From contig DAOOVO010000063.1 of assembly GCA_035370245.1 (NCBI GenBank), positions 1-23,978 on the forward strand: a stretch of DNA of 23,978 bases, written 5' to 3'. This DNA comes from Pseudobacteroides sp035370245 (GTDB taxonomy: Bacteria; Bacillota; Clostridia; Acetivibrionales; DSM-2933). Numbering within the stretch: position 1 is the stretch's first letter; the number at the start of each line of letters is the position of its first letter. The translations under genes were made by a program, and so were the position numbers. Shown here piece by piece: positions 15,559 through 23,953 of this stretch. Below the pieces are notes generated by a model. It made no database searches. It saw only the letters and a program-made list of their open reading frames with translations, and had not been told where the DNA came from.

Positions 15559-16806
15559 TTATCTTTCGCGAAAAGGCTTTCTTTTTAATGGAAGAGTTAC
15601 AGAAAATTGTGAACCCCGATTGGGAGCACTTGTAACATTGATATGACCGTTATGTTCATTTACAATTATTTTGGCTATTGACAACCCAAGTCCTGAACCA
15701 CCGCTTTCACTTGATCTGGAAGAATCTACCCGGTAGAATCTTTCAAAAATTTTGCTTTGATGCTCCTGAGGTATACCTATACCCGTATCTGAAACTACAA
15801 TTTGGACGCTTGTATCCAATTGTCTTAAGGATATCTTTATATATCCTCCCGGCGGAGTATATTTAATAGCATTATCCGCAAGTATTGTGATGAGTTGTTT
15901 AATTCTGGCCTCGTTTCCGTAAAAGTTTACATCAGGCTTTATGTCTTCAAAAATTTCAATATTTTTATTCTCGCATAAAAGCCTAAAGGACATGATAGTT
16001 TCCTTGCACACAATATCCAATGGGAAATTGCTCATTTCTATTTGGGCTTCATTTGAATCAGATCTGGCAATAAAAAGCAAATCATTCACAAGATTAGTCA
16101 TTCTGGCATTTTCTGCTTTTATGTTGTCAAGCCAGCACAACTGGCTTTCAATGGTATCTTCTTTATTGCTCATCACCAATTCCAAATTAGTTTGTACTAC
16201 AGCAAGAGGAGTTCTTAATTCATGGGAGGCATCTGCTACAAAATCCTTTTGTCTCTGCCATGATTTTTTTATAGGTATGAGTGCTTTGTTGGCCGTAAAA
16301 AAACTGGAGATAAATGTAACTATCACTGTAAATATTCCAATGGATATTATTATAGTAAGCAAGTTTTTTAGCATCTGCTCTTCAGGTTGCGTGTTAAAAT
16401 ATACAATTTTTAACAGGTCTTTCCTAAAGTTTGAATAGGACTTTAAAAATCTGAAATTAATACCTTCGATACGTATATTCCCAAAATCTTCATCGATTTT
16501 CATCGTTTCATCAACCAGAATGTAAATTTCCTCATATGAATTGGTTAGATTGGTTGAAATATTTACAATATTTCCAACACTATCTACCATAACAAAGAAA
16601 TAATTAGTATCAAGATGACTAGCTCTTTCAATAAAGGGAGTGTATCTGAACCTATCATTTAATGCTATGGATCTCATCATGTTTTCAGATTGTCTTGTTA
16701 AGCTTTGTTTCATAAAAAAGTAGACTCCCGACAGAAGAATAAGAAATATTAACCCTGTGACTACAGTGTTTGTAAGAGTCAGCTTTAGTCTTAAACTTTT
16801 AAACAT
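15559..16806 (-). CDS. Sensor histidine kinase of a two-component system
   Basis: 415-aa membrane kinase. TM1 is about 12-32, an extracellular sensor loop covers about 33-147, and TM2 is about 148-171. HisKA has the phospho-accepting histidine H195 in DASHELRTPLAVVQTN. The HATPase_c domain shows the N box ILADNAIKYTPPGG with N312, the G1 box DTGIGIP (340-346), the F box IFERFYRVD and the G2 box GGSGLGLSIAK (369-379). No separate HAMP domain is obvious. Its start overlaps the end of the response regulator gene by 8 bases, and a GGGAGG site lies inside that gene, so translation is coupled. The extracellular loop of over 100 residues suggests it senses an outside signal directly, unlike the short-loop BceS-type kinases. 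The adjacent exporter is its likely target (inference). Confidence 0.95.
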   Translation of the reverse strand: MFKSLRLKLTLTNTVVTGLIFLILLSGVYFFMKQSLTRQSENMMRSIALNDRFRYTPFIERASHLDTNYFFVMVDSVGNIVNISTNLTNSYEEIYILVDETMKIDEDFGNIRIEGINFRFLKSYSNFRKDLLKIVYFNTQPEEQMLKNLLTIIISIGIFTVIVTFISSFFTANKALIPIKKSWQRQKDFVADASHELRTPLAVVQTNLELVMSNKEDTIESQLCWLDNIKAENARMTNLVNDLLFIARSDSNEAQIEMSNFPLDIVCKETIMSFRLLCENKNIEIFEDIKPDVNFYGNEARIKQLITILADNAIKYTPPGGYIKISLRQLDTSVQIVVSDTGIGIPQEHQSKIFERFYRVDSSRSSESGGSGLGLSIAKIIVNEHNGHINVTSAPNRGSQFSVTLPLKRKPFRER

Positions 16807-17482
16807 TGTTATCCTCCCTGAATGAATAACCGATGCCTCTTATTGTTTCAATGCGTACTCCCGTATCTTTAAGATTGAGTTTCCTTCTAAGATAATAAAT
16901 GTAAATTTCTATATTATTCATATCAACGTCTGAGTCGAAGCCCCAAACTTTGCTTAATATGTGGTCCCTGGTGATAACTTTTCCCTTATTGAGAATCAGT
17001 AACTCCAAAAGTTGTGATTCCTTAAGTGTTAGCTTAATTGTTTGACCGTTCATAATTACTTCACAGTTTAACGGATCCAATTCAAATAGGCTGGTTTTAA
17101 GGTTTGTGCTTTGAATTTGAACATTCTTCCTTCTACCAAGTGCTCTTATCCTTGCCAAAAGCTCATCTGTTGAAAAAGGTTTTACAAGATAATCGTCAGC
17201 ACCGGAGTCCAAACCTTCAACTCGGTCTTTTATCTCATCTTTTGCTGTCAGAATCAGAACAGGTGTGCAAATATTTTGTTTTCTGAGGTCACGTAAAACA
17301 GCAAGTCCTTCCTTTCCCGGAAGCATCCTATCCAATATAATAATGTCATATATGTTGCTTTCGGCCATGTCCTGGCCTGAAAGACCGTCATATGCTGTGT
17401 CTACAAGATAATTATTCTTTTTTAAAATGTATGAAAGTGCATCAGACAGCCTGCGTTCGTCTTCAATTAAAAGAAGTCTCAT
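16799..17482 (-). CDS. OmpR/PhoB-family response regulator
   Basis: 227-aa DNA-binding response regulator. The receiver domain (1-115) has E7/D8, phosphorylation site D51 in IILDRMLPG, T79 and K101. A winged-helix domain (about 127-223) has LTLKESQLLELLILNKGKVI and ends in IETIRGIGYSF. It is the first gene of the two-gene operon with the kinase, divergent from the exporter operon. ATG 17480-17482 has AAAGGA about 8 bases upstream, and a minus-strand TATAAT (17549-17544) is a candidate -10 box. The 49-bp palindrome lies directly upstream of that box, so autoregulation is plausible. Confidence 0.96.
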   Translation of the reverse strand: MRLLLIEDERRLSDALSYILKKNNYLVDTAYDGLSGQDMAESNIYDIIILDRMLPGKEGLAVLRDLRKQNICTPVLILTAKDEIKDRVEGLDSGADDYLVKPFSTDELLARIRALGRRKNVQIQSTNLKTSLFELDPLNCEVIMNGQTIKLTLKESQLLELLILNKGKVITRDHILSKVWGFDSDVDMNNIEIYIYYLRRKLNLKDTGVRIETIRGIGYSFREDNNV

Positions 17483-17553
17483 ATGCTTATTCCTTTCATT
17501 ACAAGTATATGTATTAATTTATTTCATCTTTGGCCACATTTTAATTATAAGCC

Positions 17554-17602
17554 TTTTTCCTTTATATTTCCTTAATAATATTAAGATAATATAAAGGAAA
17601 AA
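17554..17602. promoter_or_regulatory. 49-bp concentric palindrome in the two-component/exporter intergenic region
   Basis: Outer arms TTTTTCCTTTATAT (17554-17567) and ATATAAAGGAAAAA (17589-17602) are perfect inverted repeats. Sharing the same centre at 17578 is CTTAATA-A-TATTAAG (17571-17585). Only two base pairs of the whole element mismatch. It sits upstream of the regulator's -10 box and lacks terminator context, since the flanking genes diverge. It is a candidate operator or cruciform. Confidence 0.75.
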
Positions 17603-17650
17603 TTGAGATATAATCTAAAATTTGGAAGCATAGAGCATAAATTTGATATT

Positions 17651-17681
17651 GATTTTCTAAGGATTTTCTAAGGATTATATT
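17651..17681 (+). promoter_or_regulatory. 11-bp tandem direct repeat: candidate response-regulator site and exporter promoter
   Basis: GATTTTCTAAG occurs at 17651-17661 and again immediately at 17662-17672, followed by a partial third GATTA. A one-turn period is typical of OmpR-family binding sites. A -10-like TATATT (17676-17681) follows with no good -35, as in activator-dependent promoters; a leader of about 58 nt would precede the adaptor gene. TAATAT at 17713-17718 is a less likely -10. Confidence 0.55.
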
Positions 17682-17746
17682 TTAAAATTAAAAATGTCAC
17701 TTTAATCTAGAATAATATGAATAATATTAAGCAGGAGGTACATATT

Positions 17747-19711
17747 GTGAAGAAAGTATTTGGCAAAATAAAAGGGTTATTTTCAAAAAAACTCATAAAA
17801 GTGTTAATTGTGCTGATTGTTTTAGGTGCTGCAGGCTTTGGTCTTGTTAAGTTTGATGTAATAAAGTTAAGTGCAAAGACAGCCAGCACAACTCCGCAGC
17901 AAAGAACGGCAAGAGCTATGATTGGAACTATCTCACAGGCAGTTACAGGCTCAGGATATATAGAACCGGCAAACAAGGTCAACATATCAACAAGTGTATC
18001 GGGTACCATAACAAAAGTATATTTTAACGATAAGGATAATGTTAAAGCAGGGGATTTGCTTTATGAGCTTGATGATTCCGATGCAAAGTTAAATTATGAA
18101 AAAGCCCTGAACAATCTTGCAATGAATCAGGTTACAGCCAATGATAATCTTAAGAGCATTCAAGAGCTGAGCATTAAAGCTCCCATAAGCGGAAGAGTAA
18201 GCGGATTTGCTCTTAAGGTTGGTGATGAAGTTGGAAGAGGTGCCAATATTCTTTCTATAACAGATACATCAAAATTAAAGATAACTGTTCCGTTTAATGC
18301 ATCTGTAAAAAATGAAATTCAATTGGGACAGACAGCGGTTCTTCACATACAGGAATTAATGCAATCTGTAAATGGTGTAGTTACATATATAGGATCCAAT
18401 CCGTATCCTTCAGCTTCGGGAGGGCAGGTTTTCGATGTTGAAGTAACATTTGACAATCCGGGTGCTTTAAAGGACGGTTTGAAAGCAACCGTATCCGTCG
18501 ATACATCTTCAGGCAGCCACACAAGTACAGATGCAGGAAAAATGGAATATGTAAATATAAAAAACATTAAGAGTACTTCAGGTGGAACGGTTAAAAGTGT
18601 AAATGTAAGGGAAAATTCACATGTTAATGCAGGTGATATTCTGGTTGAGTTGGAAAATGATGAATTGGAGTTGACAAAGAAAAACAGCGACTTGAAAATA
18701 CTCGATGCCAATGCACAGGTGGAGTCGGCTAAAAAGCAATTGTCATATTACAAGGTGTACGCACCAATTGACGGAATAATTATGGACCAGACTAAGAAAG
18801 TTGGAGACAATGTTAAGGCAGGAGATGTCCTTGGAAATATCATAGATATGAAAAATCTCCAATTTAATGTAGATATTGATGAACTTGACATAGATAAAAT
18901 CAAGGTGGGACAGAAGGTTAATATTACCGTTGATGCCCTCACTGAGACAAACACAAAGCCTTTATCGGGAGAAGTTTCAAAAATAGCATTTGAAGGTACA
19001 TCATCTAATGGAGTAAGTGTATATCCTGTCACCATAAAAGTTAATGATATTGAAAATTTGAGAATAGGAATGAATGTCAATGCAAGTATAATGGTTCTGG
19101 AAAAATCAGATGTGCTGATGGTACCTATTGAAGCTGTAACAAAGTTTGGAAACATAAGCAGTGTATGGGTTAAGAGCAATGTTGGCAGTCAAGAAAGCGG
19201 TATGCAGGGACTGGGGCCAAGATCAGGTGGTGACTGGGGCGGTGAACGACCGAACTGGAACGGAGGACAACCTGAAGGCGGCGGTCCAAATACAAGGCAA
19301 AGGCCACAATCAGGTGGCAGTGAGGGGCAGCAAAATAGAGGCGATAGGAGCAGCCAGGGTGGACAGCAAAATGCCAATAACAGGATGACGAAAAGAAATT
19401 CCGGTATGATGGATTATTATAATGGAGCAGTACTAAGAGAAGTTACTTTAGGCATAAATAACGATTCATATATTGAAGTTGTGAGCGGTCTTGAAGAAGG
19501 GGAGATAGTAGTATTACCTCCATTGACAACATCGAGCTCAAATCAGGGAACAGCCAATCAATCCGGCTTTAGAATGGGCGGAGGAATGATGGGCGGAGGA
19601 ATGCCTGGAGGTGGAATGCCCGGAGGAGGAATGCCCGGTGGAGGAATGATGGGCGGTGGAATGCCCGGAGGAGGAAACTTTCAGAGAGGCAACCGTCAAA
19701 TGGGACGATAA
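17747..19711 (+). CDS. Membrane-fusion (HlyD/MacA-type) adaptor with two tandem adaptor modules
   Basis: 654-aa exporter adaptor. A basic N-terminus and one membrane anchor (about 17-35) have no lipobox. Four lipoyl half-motifs are visible: 80-108 (SGTITKVYFNDKDNVKAGDLLY), 143-179 (APISGRVSGFALKVGDEVGRG), about 277-306 (SGGTVKSVNVRENSHVNAGD) and 337-375 (APIDGIIMDQTKKVGDNVKAGD). That makes two complete barrel-sandwich modules, whereas MacA or YknX has one in about 370-380 aa. In the C-terminal part, VWVKS (473-477) is separated from AVLREVTLG (from 561) by an 83-residue Gly/Gln/Asn/Arg/Ser-rich insert. The tail (610-643) is a Met/Gly/Pro pentapeptide array. The start is GTG 17747, eight bases after AGGAGG (17733-17738); an upstream in-frame ATG at 17717 lacks a site. 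First gene of the exporter operon. Confidence 0.92.
   Translation: MKKVFGKIKGLFSKKLIKVLIVLIVLGAAGFGLVKFDVIKLSAKTASTTPQQRTARAMIGTISQAVTGSGYIEPANKVNISTSVSGTITKVYFNDKDNVKAGDLLYELDDSDAKLNYEKALNNLAMNQVTANDNLKSIQELSIKAPISGRVSGFALKVGDEVGRGANILSITDTSKLKITVPFNASVKNEIQLGQTAVLHIQELMQSVNGVVTYIGSNPYPSASGGQVFDVEVTFDNPGALKDGLKATVSVDTSSGSHTSTDAGKMEYVNIKNIKSTSGGTVKSVNVRENSHVNAGDILVELENDELELTKKNSDLKILDANAQVESAKKQLSYYKVYAPIDGIIMDQTKKVGDNVKAGDVLGNIIDMKNLQFNVDIDELDIDKIKVGQKVNITVDALTETNTKPLSGEVSKIAFEGTSSNGVSVYPVTIKVNDIENLRIGMNVNASIMVLEKSDVLMVPIEAVTKFGNISSVWVKSNVGSQESGMQGLGPRSGGDWGGERPNWNGGQPEGGGPNTRQRPQSGGSEGQQNRGDRSSQGGQQNANNRMTKRNSGMMDYYNGAVLREVTLGINNDSYIEVVSGLEEGEIVVLPPLTTSSSNQGTANQSGFRMGGGMMGGGMPGGGMPGGGMPGGGMMGGGMPGGGNFQRGNRQMGR
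19574..19675 (+). repeat. 15-bp coding tandem repeat (Met-Pro/Met-Gly-Gly-Gly) in the adaptor tail
   Basis: A 12-base partial unit followed by six 15-base units of the type ATG-CCN/ATG-GGN-GGN-GGA. They encode MGGG, then MMGGG, MPGGG three times, MMGGG and MPGGG. Third-position differences show the units are not fresh identical copies, but the array can still change in length by slippage. Confidence 0.9.
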
Positions 19712-19736
19712 GAATGGCATAATCAGGAGGATAGAT

Positions 19737-20414
19737 ATGATTCAAATATCTAATATGCGAAAAATATATAAAATGGGCGATAATGTAATAAACGCTTTAA
19801 ACGGCATCAACCTTCACATAAAGAAGCATGAGTTCGTTGCTATAATTGGCCCCTCAGGTTCCGGAAAATCAACACTTATGAATATGATTGGGTGTCTTGA
19901 TACCCCAACCTCAGGCACATATACTTTAGATGGACGTGAAGTAAGTAAATTGAATGATAATCAGCTTGCTGAAATAAGAAATTATAAGATAGGGTTTATA
20001 TTTCAAGGCTTCAACTTGCTTCAAAAGCTTTCTGCTGTTGAAAATGTAGAACTTCCCCTTATATATCAGGGGGTAAGAACAAAAGAGAGGCATAGGCGGA
20101 GCAAGGCTGCATTGGAAATGGTAGGGTTAGGTAACAGACTTCATCACAAACCTACCGAATTATCCGGAGGACAGCAACAAAGAGTGGCCATAGCAAGAGC
20201 TCTTGTAAGCAATCCCCCTATTATTCTTGCGGATGAGCCTACCGGTAATCTGGATACCAAATCAGGTGCGGAAATAATGGGCATTTTAAAGGAATTACAT
20301 GAAAATGGCAATACCATTGTTCTCATAACCCATGACAATGATATAGCAAATCAGGCTCAAAGAATTGTCAGAATCCAGGATGGAGAAATTATTGAGGATA
20401 GGGAGGTGGGATAA
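19737..20414 (+). CDS. ABC transporter ATP-binding protein (MacB/LolD/YknY type)
   Basis: 225-aa ATPase that powers the adjacent permease. Walker A GPSGSGKST (38-46), Q-loop Q90 in FIFQGFNLL, signature LSGGQQQRV (142-150), Walker B IILADEPTG with catalytic E167, D-loop NLD, and switch H199 in LITHD. Length and sequence fit the macrolide/lipoprotein export subfamily, of which B. subtilis YknY is a Gram-positive member. The start is ATG 19737 with AGGAGG at 19725-19730. The gene begins 25 bases after the adaptor stop, and its stop is one base before the permease ATG, so the three are one operon. Confidence 0.95.
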   Translation: MIQISNMRKIYKMGDNVINALNGINLHIKKHEFVAIIGPSGSGKSTLMNMIGCLDTPTSGTYTLDGREVSKLNDNQLAEIRNYKIGFIFQGFNLLQKLSAVENVELPLIYQGVRTKERHRRSKAALEMVGLGNRLHHKPTELSGGQQQRVAIARALVSNPPIILADEPTGNLDTKSGAEIMGILKELHENGNTIVLITHDNDIANQAQRIVRIQDGEIIEDREVG

Positions 20415-20415
20415 A

Positions 20416-21612
20416 ATGGGACTTATTCAAGCTTATAAAATGGCTATTAAAAGTATATTAAGCAATAAGGTCCGATCGTTTCTTACCATGTTAGGCGTCA
20501 TTATTGGGGTTGGATCAGTTATTGCGGCTGTTGCATTTGCTCAGGGAAGTACGAAGAGTATAACCGACTCACTGCAAGGCCTTGGTACAAACCTTATATC
20601 AATCAGCATTACAGGAAGGAACAGCAATAGAAATATTACATATGAAGATCTTCAAAAATTTTCTGAGGAGAACAGCGATGAAGTTACAGCAGTAGCACCA
20701 CAGGTCAGCAGCAACGTTACGGTAAAGGTGGGAACAAAAACCAGAAATACCAGCATGGTAGGGACCAGCCCTGAATATGAAATCATAAAAAATGTACATG
20801 TGCAGTCGGGAAGGTTTTTGCTTTCATTTGACCTGGATTATCGTCAGAAAATTGCAATAATAGGCACTGCGGTTGCAAATGATGTTTTTGAAGGCAGGGA
20901 TCCCGTAGGACAGACCATGAAGATTAACGGTCAAATATATACAGTTGTTGGGTTATTGGCTGAAAAAGCAGGAGGGCAGGATCAATCCGAGGATGATCAG
21001 GTTATCATACCTGTCACATCAGCCCAAAGACTTAGCAGGGCTTCGGTTATAAGAAATTTTTCGGTACAGGCTGCAACTCCTGAGGCTGTTTCAAGTGTTA
21101 TGGAAAAGCTAAATGAAATGCTCCAGAAGACTTATAACAACACCAGCTCTTACAGGGTATTTAACCAGGAGGAGATGCTATCAGCCCTTGATAACATAAC
21201 GGGAATAATGATGCTGGTGCTTGGAGGAATTGCAGCGATATCATTATTGGTTGGCGGAATAGGAATAATGAACATAATGCTTGTATCGGTTACGGAAAGA
21301 ACCAGGGAAATAGGCATAAGAAAAGCCATCGGTGCAAAGAGAAGAAGCATATTGGTTCAGTTCATGATTGAAGCTGCCATGGTTACCGGTATTGGAGGTA
21401 TCATAGGAGTACTTCTAGGGCTTGGGGTCATAAAATTTGTTATAGGAAATCTTAGCAAATTTAATTCCTCATTTTCAATTCAGCCCGTATACTCTCTTGA
21501 GTGGATAATGATTTCATTTGGAATTTCACTTGTAACAGGAATCGTGTTTGGACTTTTCCCAGCTTACAAAGCTGCAAGGCTTAATCCGATTCAAGCATTG
21601 AGATTTGAATAA
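20416..21612 (+). CDS. ABC transporter permease (MacB/FtsX family)
   Basis: 398-aa permease. TM1 is about 22-43, followed by a MacB-type periplasmic core domain in the extracellular region (about 45-255), then three C-terminal TM segments of the FtsX domain (about 263-290, 318-343, 362-382). The typical motifs are GGIGIMNIMLVSVTERTREI (280-299), GIRKAIGAKR (300-309) and the C-terminal FPAYKAARLNPIQALRFE. This four-TM mechanotransmission fold works with a MacA-like adaptor and does not need TolC in Gram-positives; B. subtilis YknZ is the comparison. The start is ATG 20416, one base after the ATPase stop, with GGAGG at 20402-20406. The cargo is not known; peptides, toxins or antibiotics are family precedents. 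Confidence 0.95.
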   Translation: MGLIQAYKMAIKSILSNKVRSFLTMLGVIIGVGSVIAAVAFAQGSTKSITDSLQGLGTNLISISITGRNSNRNITYEDLQKFSEENSDEVTAVAPQVSSNVTVKVGTKTRNTSMVGTSPEYEIIKNVHVQSGRFLLSFDLDYRQKIAIIGTAVANDVFEGRDPVGQTMKINGQIYTVVGLLAEKAGGQDQSEDDQVIIPVTSAQRLSRASVIRNFSVQAATPEAVSSVMEKLNEMLQKTYNNTSSYRVFNQEEMLSALDNITGIMMLVLGGIAAISLLVGGIGIMNIMLVSVTERTREIGIRKAIGAKRRSILVQFMIEAAMVTGIGGIIGVLLGLGVIKFVIGNLSKFNSSFSIQPVYSLEWIMISFGISLVTGIVFGLFPAYKAARLNPIQALRFE

Positions 21613-21642
21613 AGACATTTAATATAATGGAGGACAAATCAA

Positions 21643-23901
21643 ATGAAACTACGAATAACAATGTTAATTATTTTGGTGGTTATGGCAATATCAACAACTG
21701 CATTTGCCGAGTTTTCGGATGTTAAAAGCGATGCTTCATATTATGATGCCGTAAAAAGACTTTCTGTATTTGGAATCATGAACGGCGATAATTTTAACAA
21801 ATTTAACCCTGACAGTATGCTCACCAGAGAGCAGTTTGCAAAGATTATTGTTGTTGCAGCAGGACTTTCTGATGATGCAAATTCTCTAAAAGGCTCAACT
21901 GTTTTTCCTGATATACCCAGCAGTAGTTGGGCCAGCGGGTATATAAACGTAGCTGTGAGCAAGGGCTACTTAACGGGAATGCCTGACGGAAAGTTCCATC
22001 CCACCGATAAAGTGACATTTGCACAGGTATGTACAGTTCTTGTGAGGGTTTTAGGATACACTGATCAGGATTTAAAGGGTTTTTGGCCGGATAATTACAT
22101 AGAAAAGGCTAAGATAATAGGTTTAGCTAACGGTGTGAAGCTTCAGGCGGTAGACGGTGTTCCGAGATGGGCCGCAGCTGTTATGATAAATTCAATGCTT
22201 TCTGCCAACATTAAAAAGACAAATCCTCAGGAAGCCGATAAAACGTTTTCTCAGTCAATAGATCTTTATAATACATATATAGTGCTTGCTAATTCCAAAA
22301 CAATGGAAAAACTGGCATCAAACCAGATTATGACTGATAAGGGTGTGTTTTACATTGATGATGACATCAGTGAGCTTGAATTAGGAGCAAAGTATGAGTT
22401 CTATGTGAAGGATGACAAAATAACAAAGGTATATAACAAGCTTAATACCATGAAAAACTATACCGTTATAAGTGCTTCCGATACCAAGATTACATACAGA
22501 AATGATGAAGGAAATGAGGAATCATATGTATTGCCCGATAAGACAACTTATTACTATAATGGTGAAAAGCAAACATATGATAACTTAAAGAACATACTTC
22601 AGTCCAACACATCAATAATATTTGGAGAAAACAGCAGCAAGAAAGGATATGAATATGCATTGATATTTGACCCCGTATACAGCAAGCCGGAAATAGGAAG
22701 CAGGCTCGATATTTCAAAAAAGAAGATAGGAAGCATATCATACAATGATGATATGGCTATCATTAGAAACAGTACATTAATTAAAGCAGCAAGTATAGAA
22801 AAATATGATGTATGCTATAAAATAACCGATATATGGGGCAAAAACAGTTATATACTTGTTGTGGACAGCGATATTTCCGGCAAAATTCAGGCTTTTCTCC
22901 CTAATAAGGTAACGGCAAGGCAGCTTCAAATAGATTCTAAGACATATGAATTCGGAAAAGATATGGAGCTTGGAAAGATCAGAAATACAACATTATACAA
23001 TATTAATGATGAGGTCATTGTTTTGTTTGGTTATGACGGTAAAATTATTGACGTTTTATATCCGGATCAGGATACAACAAACTATGGTTTTGTTCTTAAC
23101 TATACTGATGCTACTTCAGGCGATTCCCATATTATAAAACTTTTGCTTCCTAATAACACTACTGTTTCATATAAAACCAAAGATGCTAACAGCAGCTATA
23201 AAGGCACTTTAATAAGCTACACAAAAATTGATGATGAATATATTTCTGTGGAAACCATTCCTTATTCAACTTCATCCCAGTATATGGTAAACAAGGATGA
23301 AAGGATGATAGGTTCAAATCTTGTTACCGATGATGTAAAGATATTTAACATTTTGTCCAACAATGTAGATTCCGACACAAAGGTTGAAATATTGAACTGG
23401 GCGGATATGCCATACGGTAATATACCGTCAGGAAGAATTCTTCACGTAAATAAATCCGGAGAATTTGGAGATATTAACATAATTGTGGCAAATGACCTTT
23501 TGGATCAAAAATACAGGATGGGAGTCGTTTCAAAAATAAGTGGCGGCAGATACTCTATTATGGTTGACGGAAAAGAGTATAGTTATGGCGGCAATGTAAC
23601 AAGTGCTCAGGTAGGTACTGCGGTAATAGTAAGTATGTCGGGAGGAATAGAAGCCGTCCTTGGTATAACATATTCATATAATAAATCTACAGTGATTCAG
23701 GCATATGATTCAAAGCGTATAAAAATAAATGATAAGGTATATAGATTCAGGGATGATATGGTTATATATAAAAAAGGTATAGATGATAACGTAACTGTTA
23801 TAAGTAAAGACGAAATGGTTAGGGACAAAACATATGCGGATGTTTCTCTTTTCCTGGATTACAATAATATGGTTAAGATGATTCTTATTAGCGATGTATA
23901 A
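21643..23901 (+). CDS. S-layer homology domain protein, exported
   Basis: 752-aa surface protein. A signal peptide ends near TTAFA (residue 22). Three N-terminal SLH repeats follow: about 23-80 (FSDVKSDASYYDAVKRLSVF and TREQFAK at 61-67), about 86-140 (FPDIPSSSWASGYINVAVSK, then LTGMPDGKFHPTDKVTFAQV) and a degenerate third, about 145-190 (GFWPDNYIEKAKIIGLANG, then PRWAAAVMINSM). SLH domains bind secondary wall polymers, so it is likely wall-anchored. Residues 200-752 are predicted beta-rich and match no family I can name; similar small motifs recur (YTVISASDTKITY, YGFVLNYTDA, MGVVSKISGGRYSIMV), hinting at repeated barrel-like units. GGAGG (21629-21633) precedes ATG 21643. The 30-base gap to the permease suggests the same transcript. 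No enzyme motif was recognised. Confidence 0.93.
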   Translation: MKLRITMLIILVVMAISTTAFAEFSDVKSDASYYDAVKRLSVFGIMNGDNFNKFNPDSMLTREQFAKIIVVAAGLSDDANSLKGSTVFPDIPSSSWASGYINVAVSKGYLTGMPDGKFHPTDKVTFAQVCTVLVRVLGYTDQDLKGFWPDNYIEKAKIIGLANGVKLQAVDGVPRWAAAVMINSMLSANIKKTNPQEADKTFSQSIDLYNTYIVLANSKTMEKLASNQIMTDKGVFYIDDDISELELGAKYEFYVKDDKITKVYNKLNTMKNYTVISASDTKITYRNDEGNEESYVLPDKTTYYYNGEKQTYDNLKNILQSNTSIIFGENSSKKGYEYALIFDPVYSKPEIGSRLDISKKKIGSISYNDDMAIIRNSTLIKAASIEKYDVCYKITDIWGKNSYILVVDSDISGKIQAFLPNKVTARQLQIDSKTYEFGKDMELGKIRNTTLYNINDEVIVLFGYDGKIIDVLYPDQDTTNYGFVLNYTDATSGDSHIIKLLLPNNTTVSYKTKDANSSYKGTLISYTKIDDEYISVETIPYSTSSQYMVNKDERMIGSNLVTDDVKIFNILSNNVDSDTKVEILNWADMPYGNIPSGRILHVNKSGEFGDINIIVANDLLDQKYRMGVVSKISGGRYSIMVDGKEYSYGGNVTSAQVGTAVIVSMSGGIEAVLGITYSYNKSTVIQAYDSKRIKINDKVYRFRDDMVIYKKGIDDNVTVISKDEMVRDKTYADVSLFLDYNNMVKMILISDV

Positions 23902-23953
23902 TGAATTGATGTTTATATAGAATGGAGTCCAGTGGTAAAAAGTCAAGAGGTGA

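Noticed and set aside
17717..17746. ATG 17717 as start of the adaptor
   Set aside because: No ribosome site precedes it, and the AGGAGG at 17733-17738 would be inside the gene; GTG 17747 is ideally spaced.
18748..19179. 143-codon minus-strand open frame in the adaptor gene
   Set aside because: Antisense to the second lipoyl module, whose plus-strand motifs are clear.
19574..19675. CRISPR-like or mobile repeat array
   Set aside because: Units are contiguous 15-mers in frame with the adaptor, with no spacers; a coding low-complexity repeat.
19538..19720. Minus-strand frame encoding a Ser/His/Gly repeat protein
   Set aside because: It is the antisense reading of the adaptor's Gly/Met coding repeat; no ribosome site or independent support.
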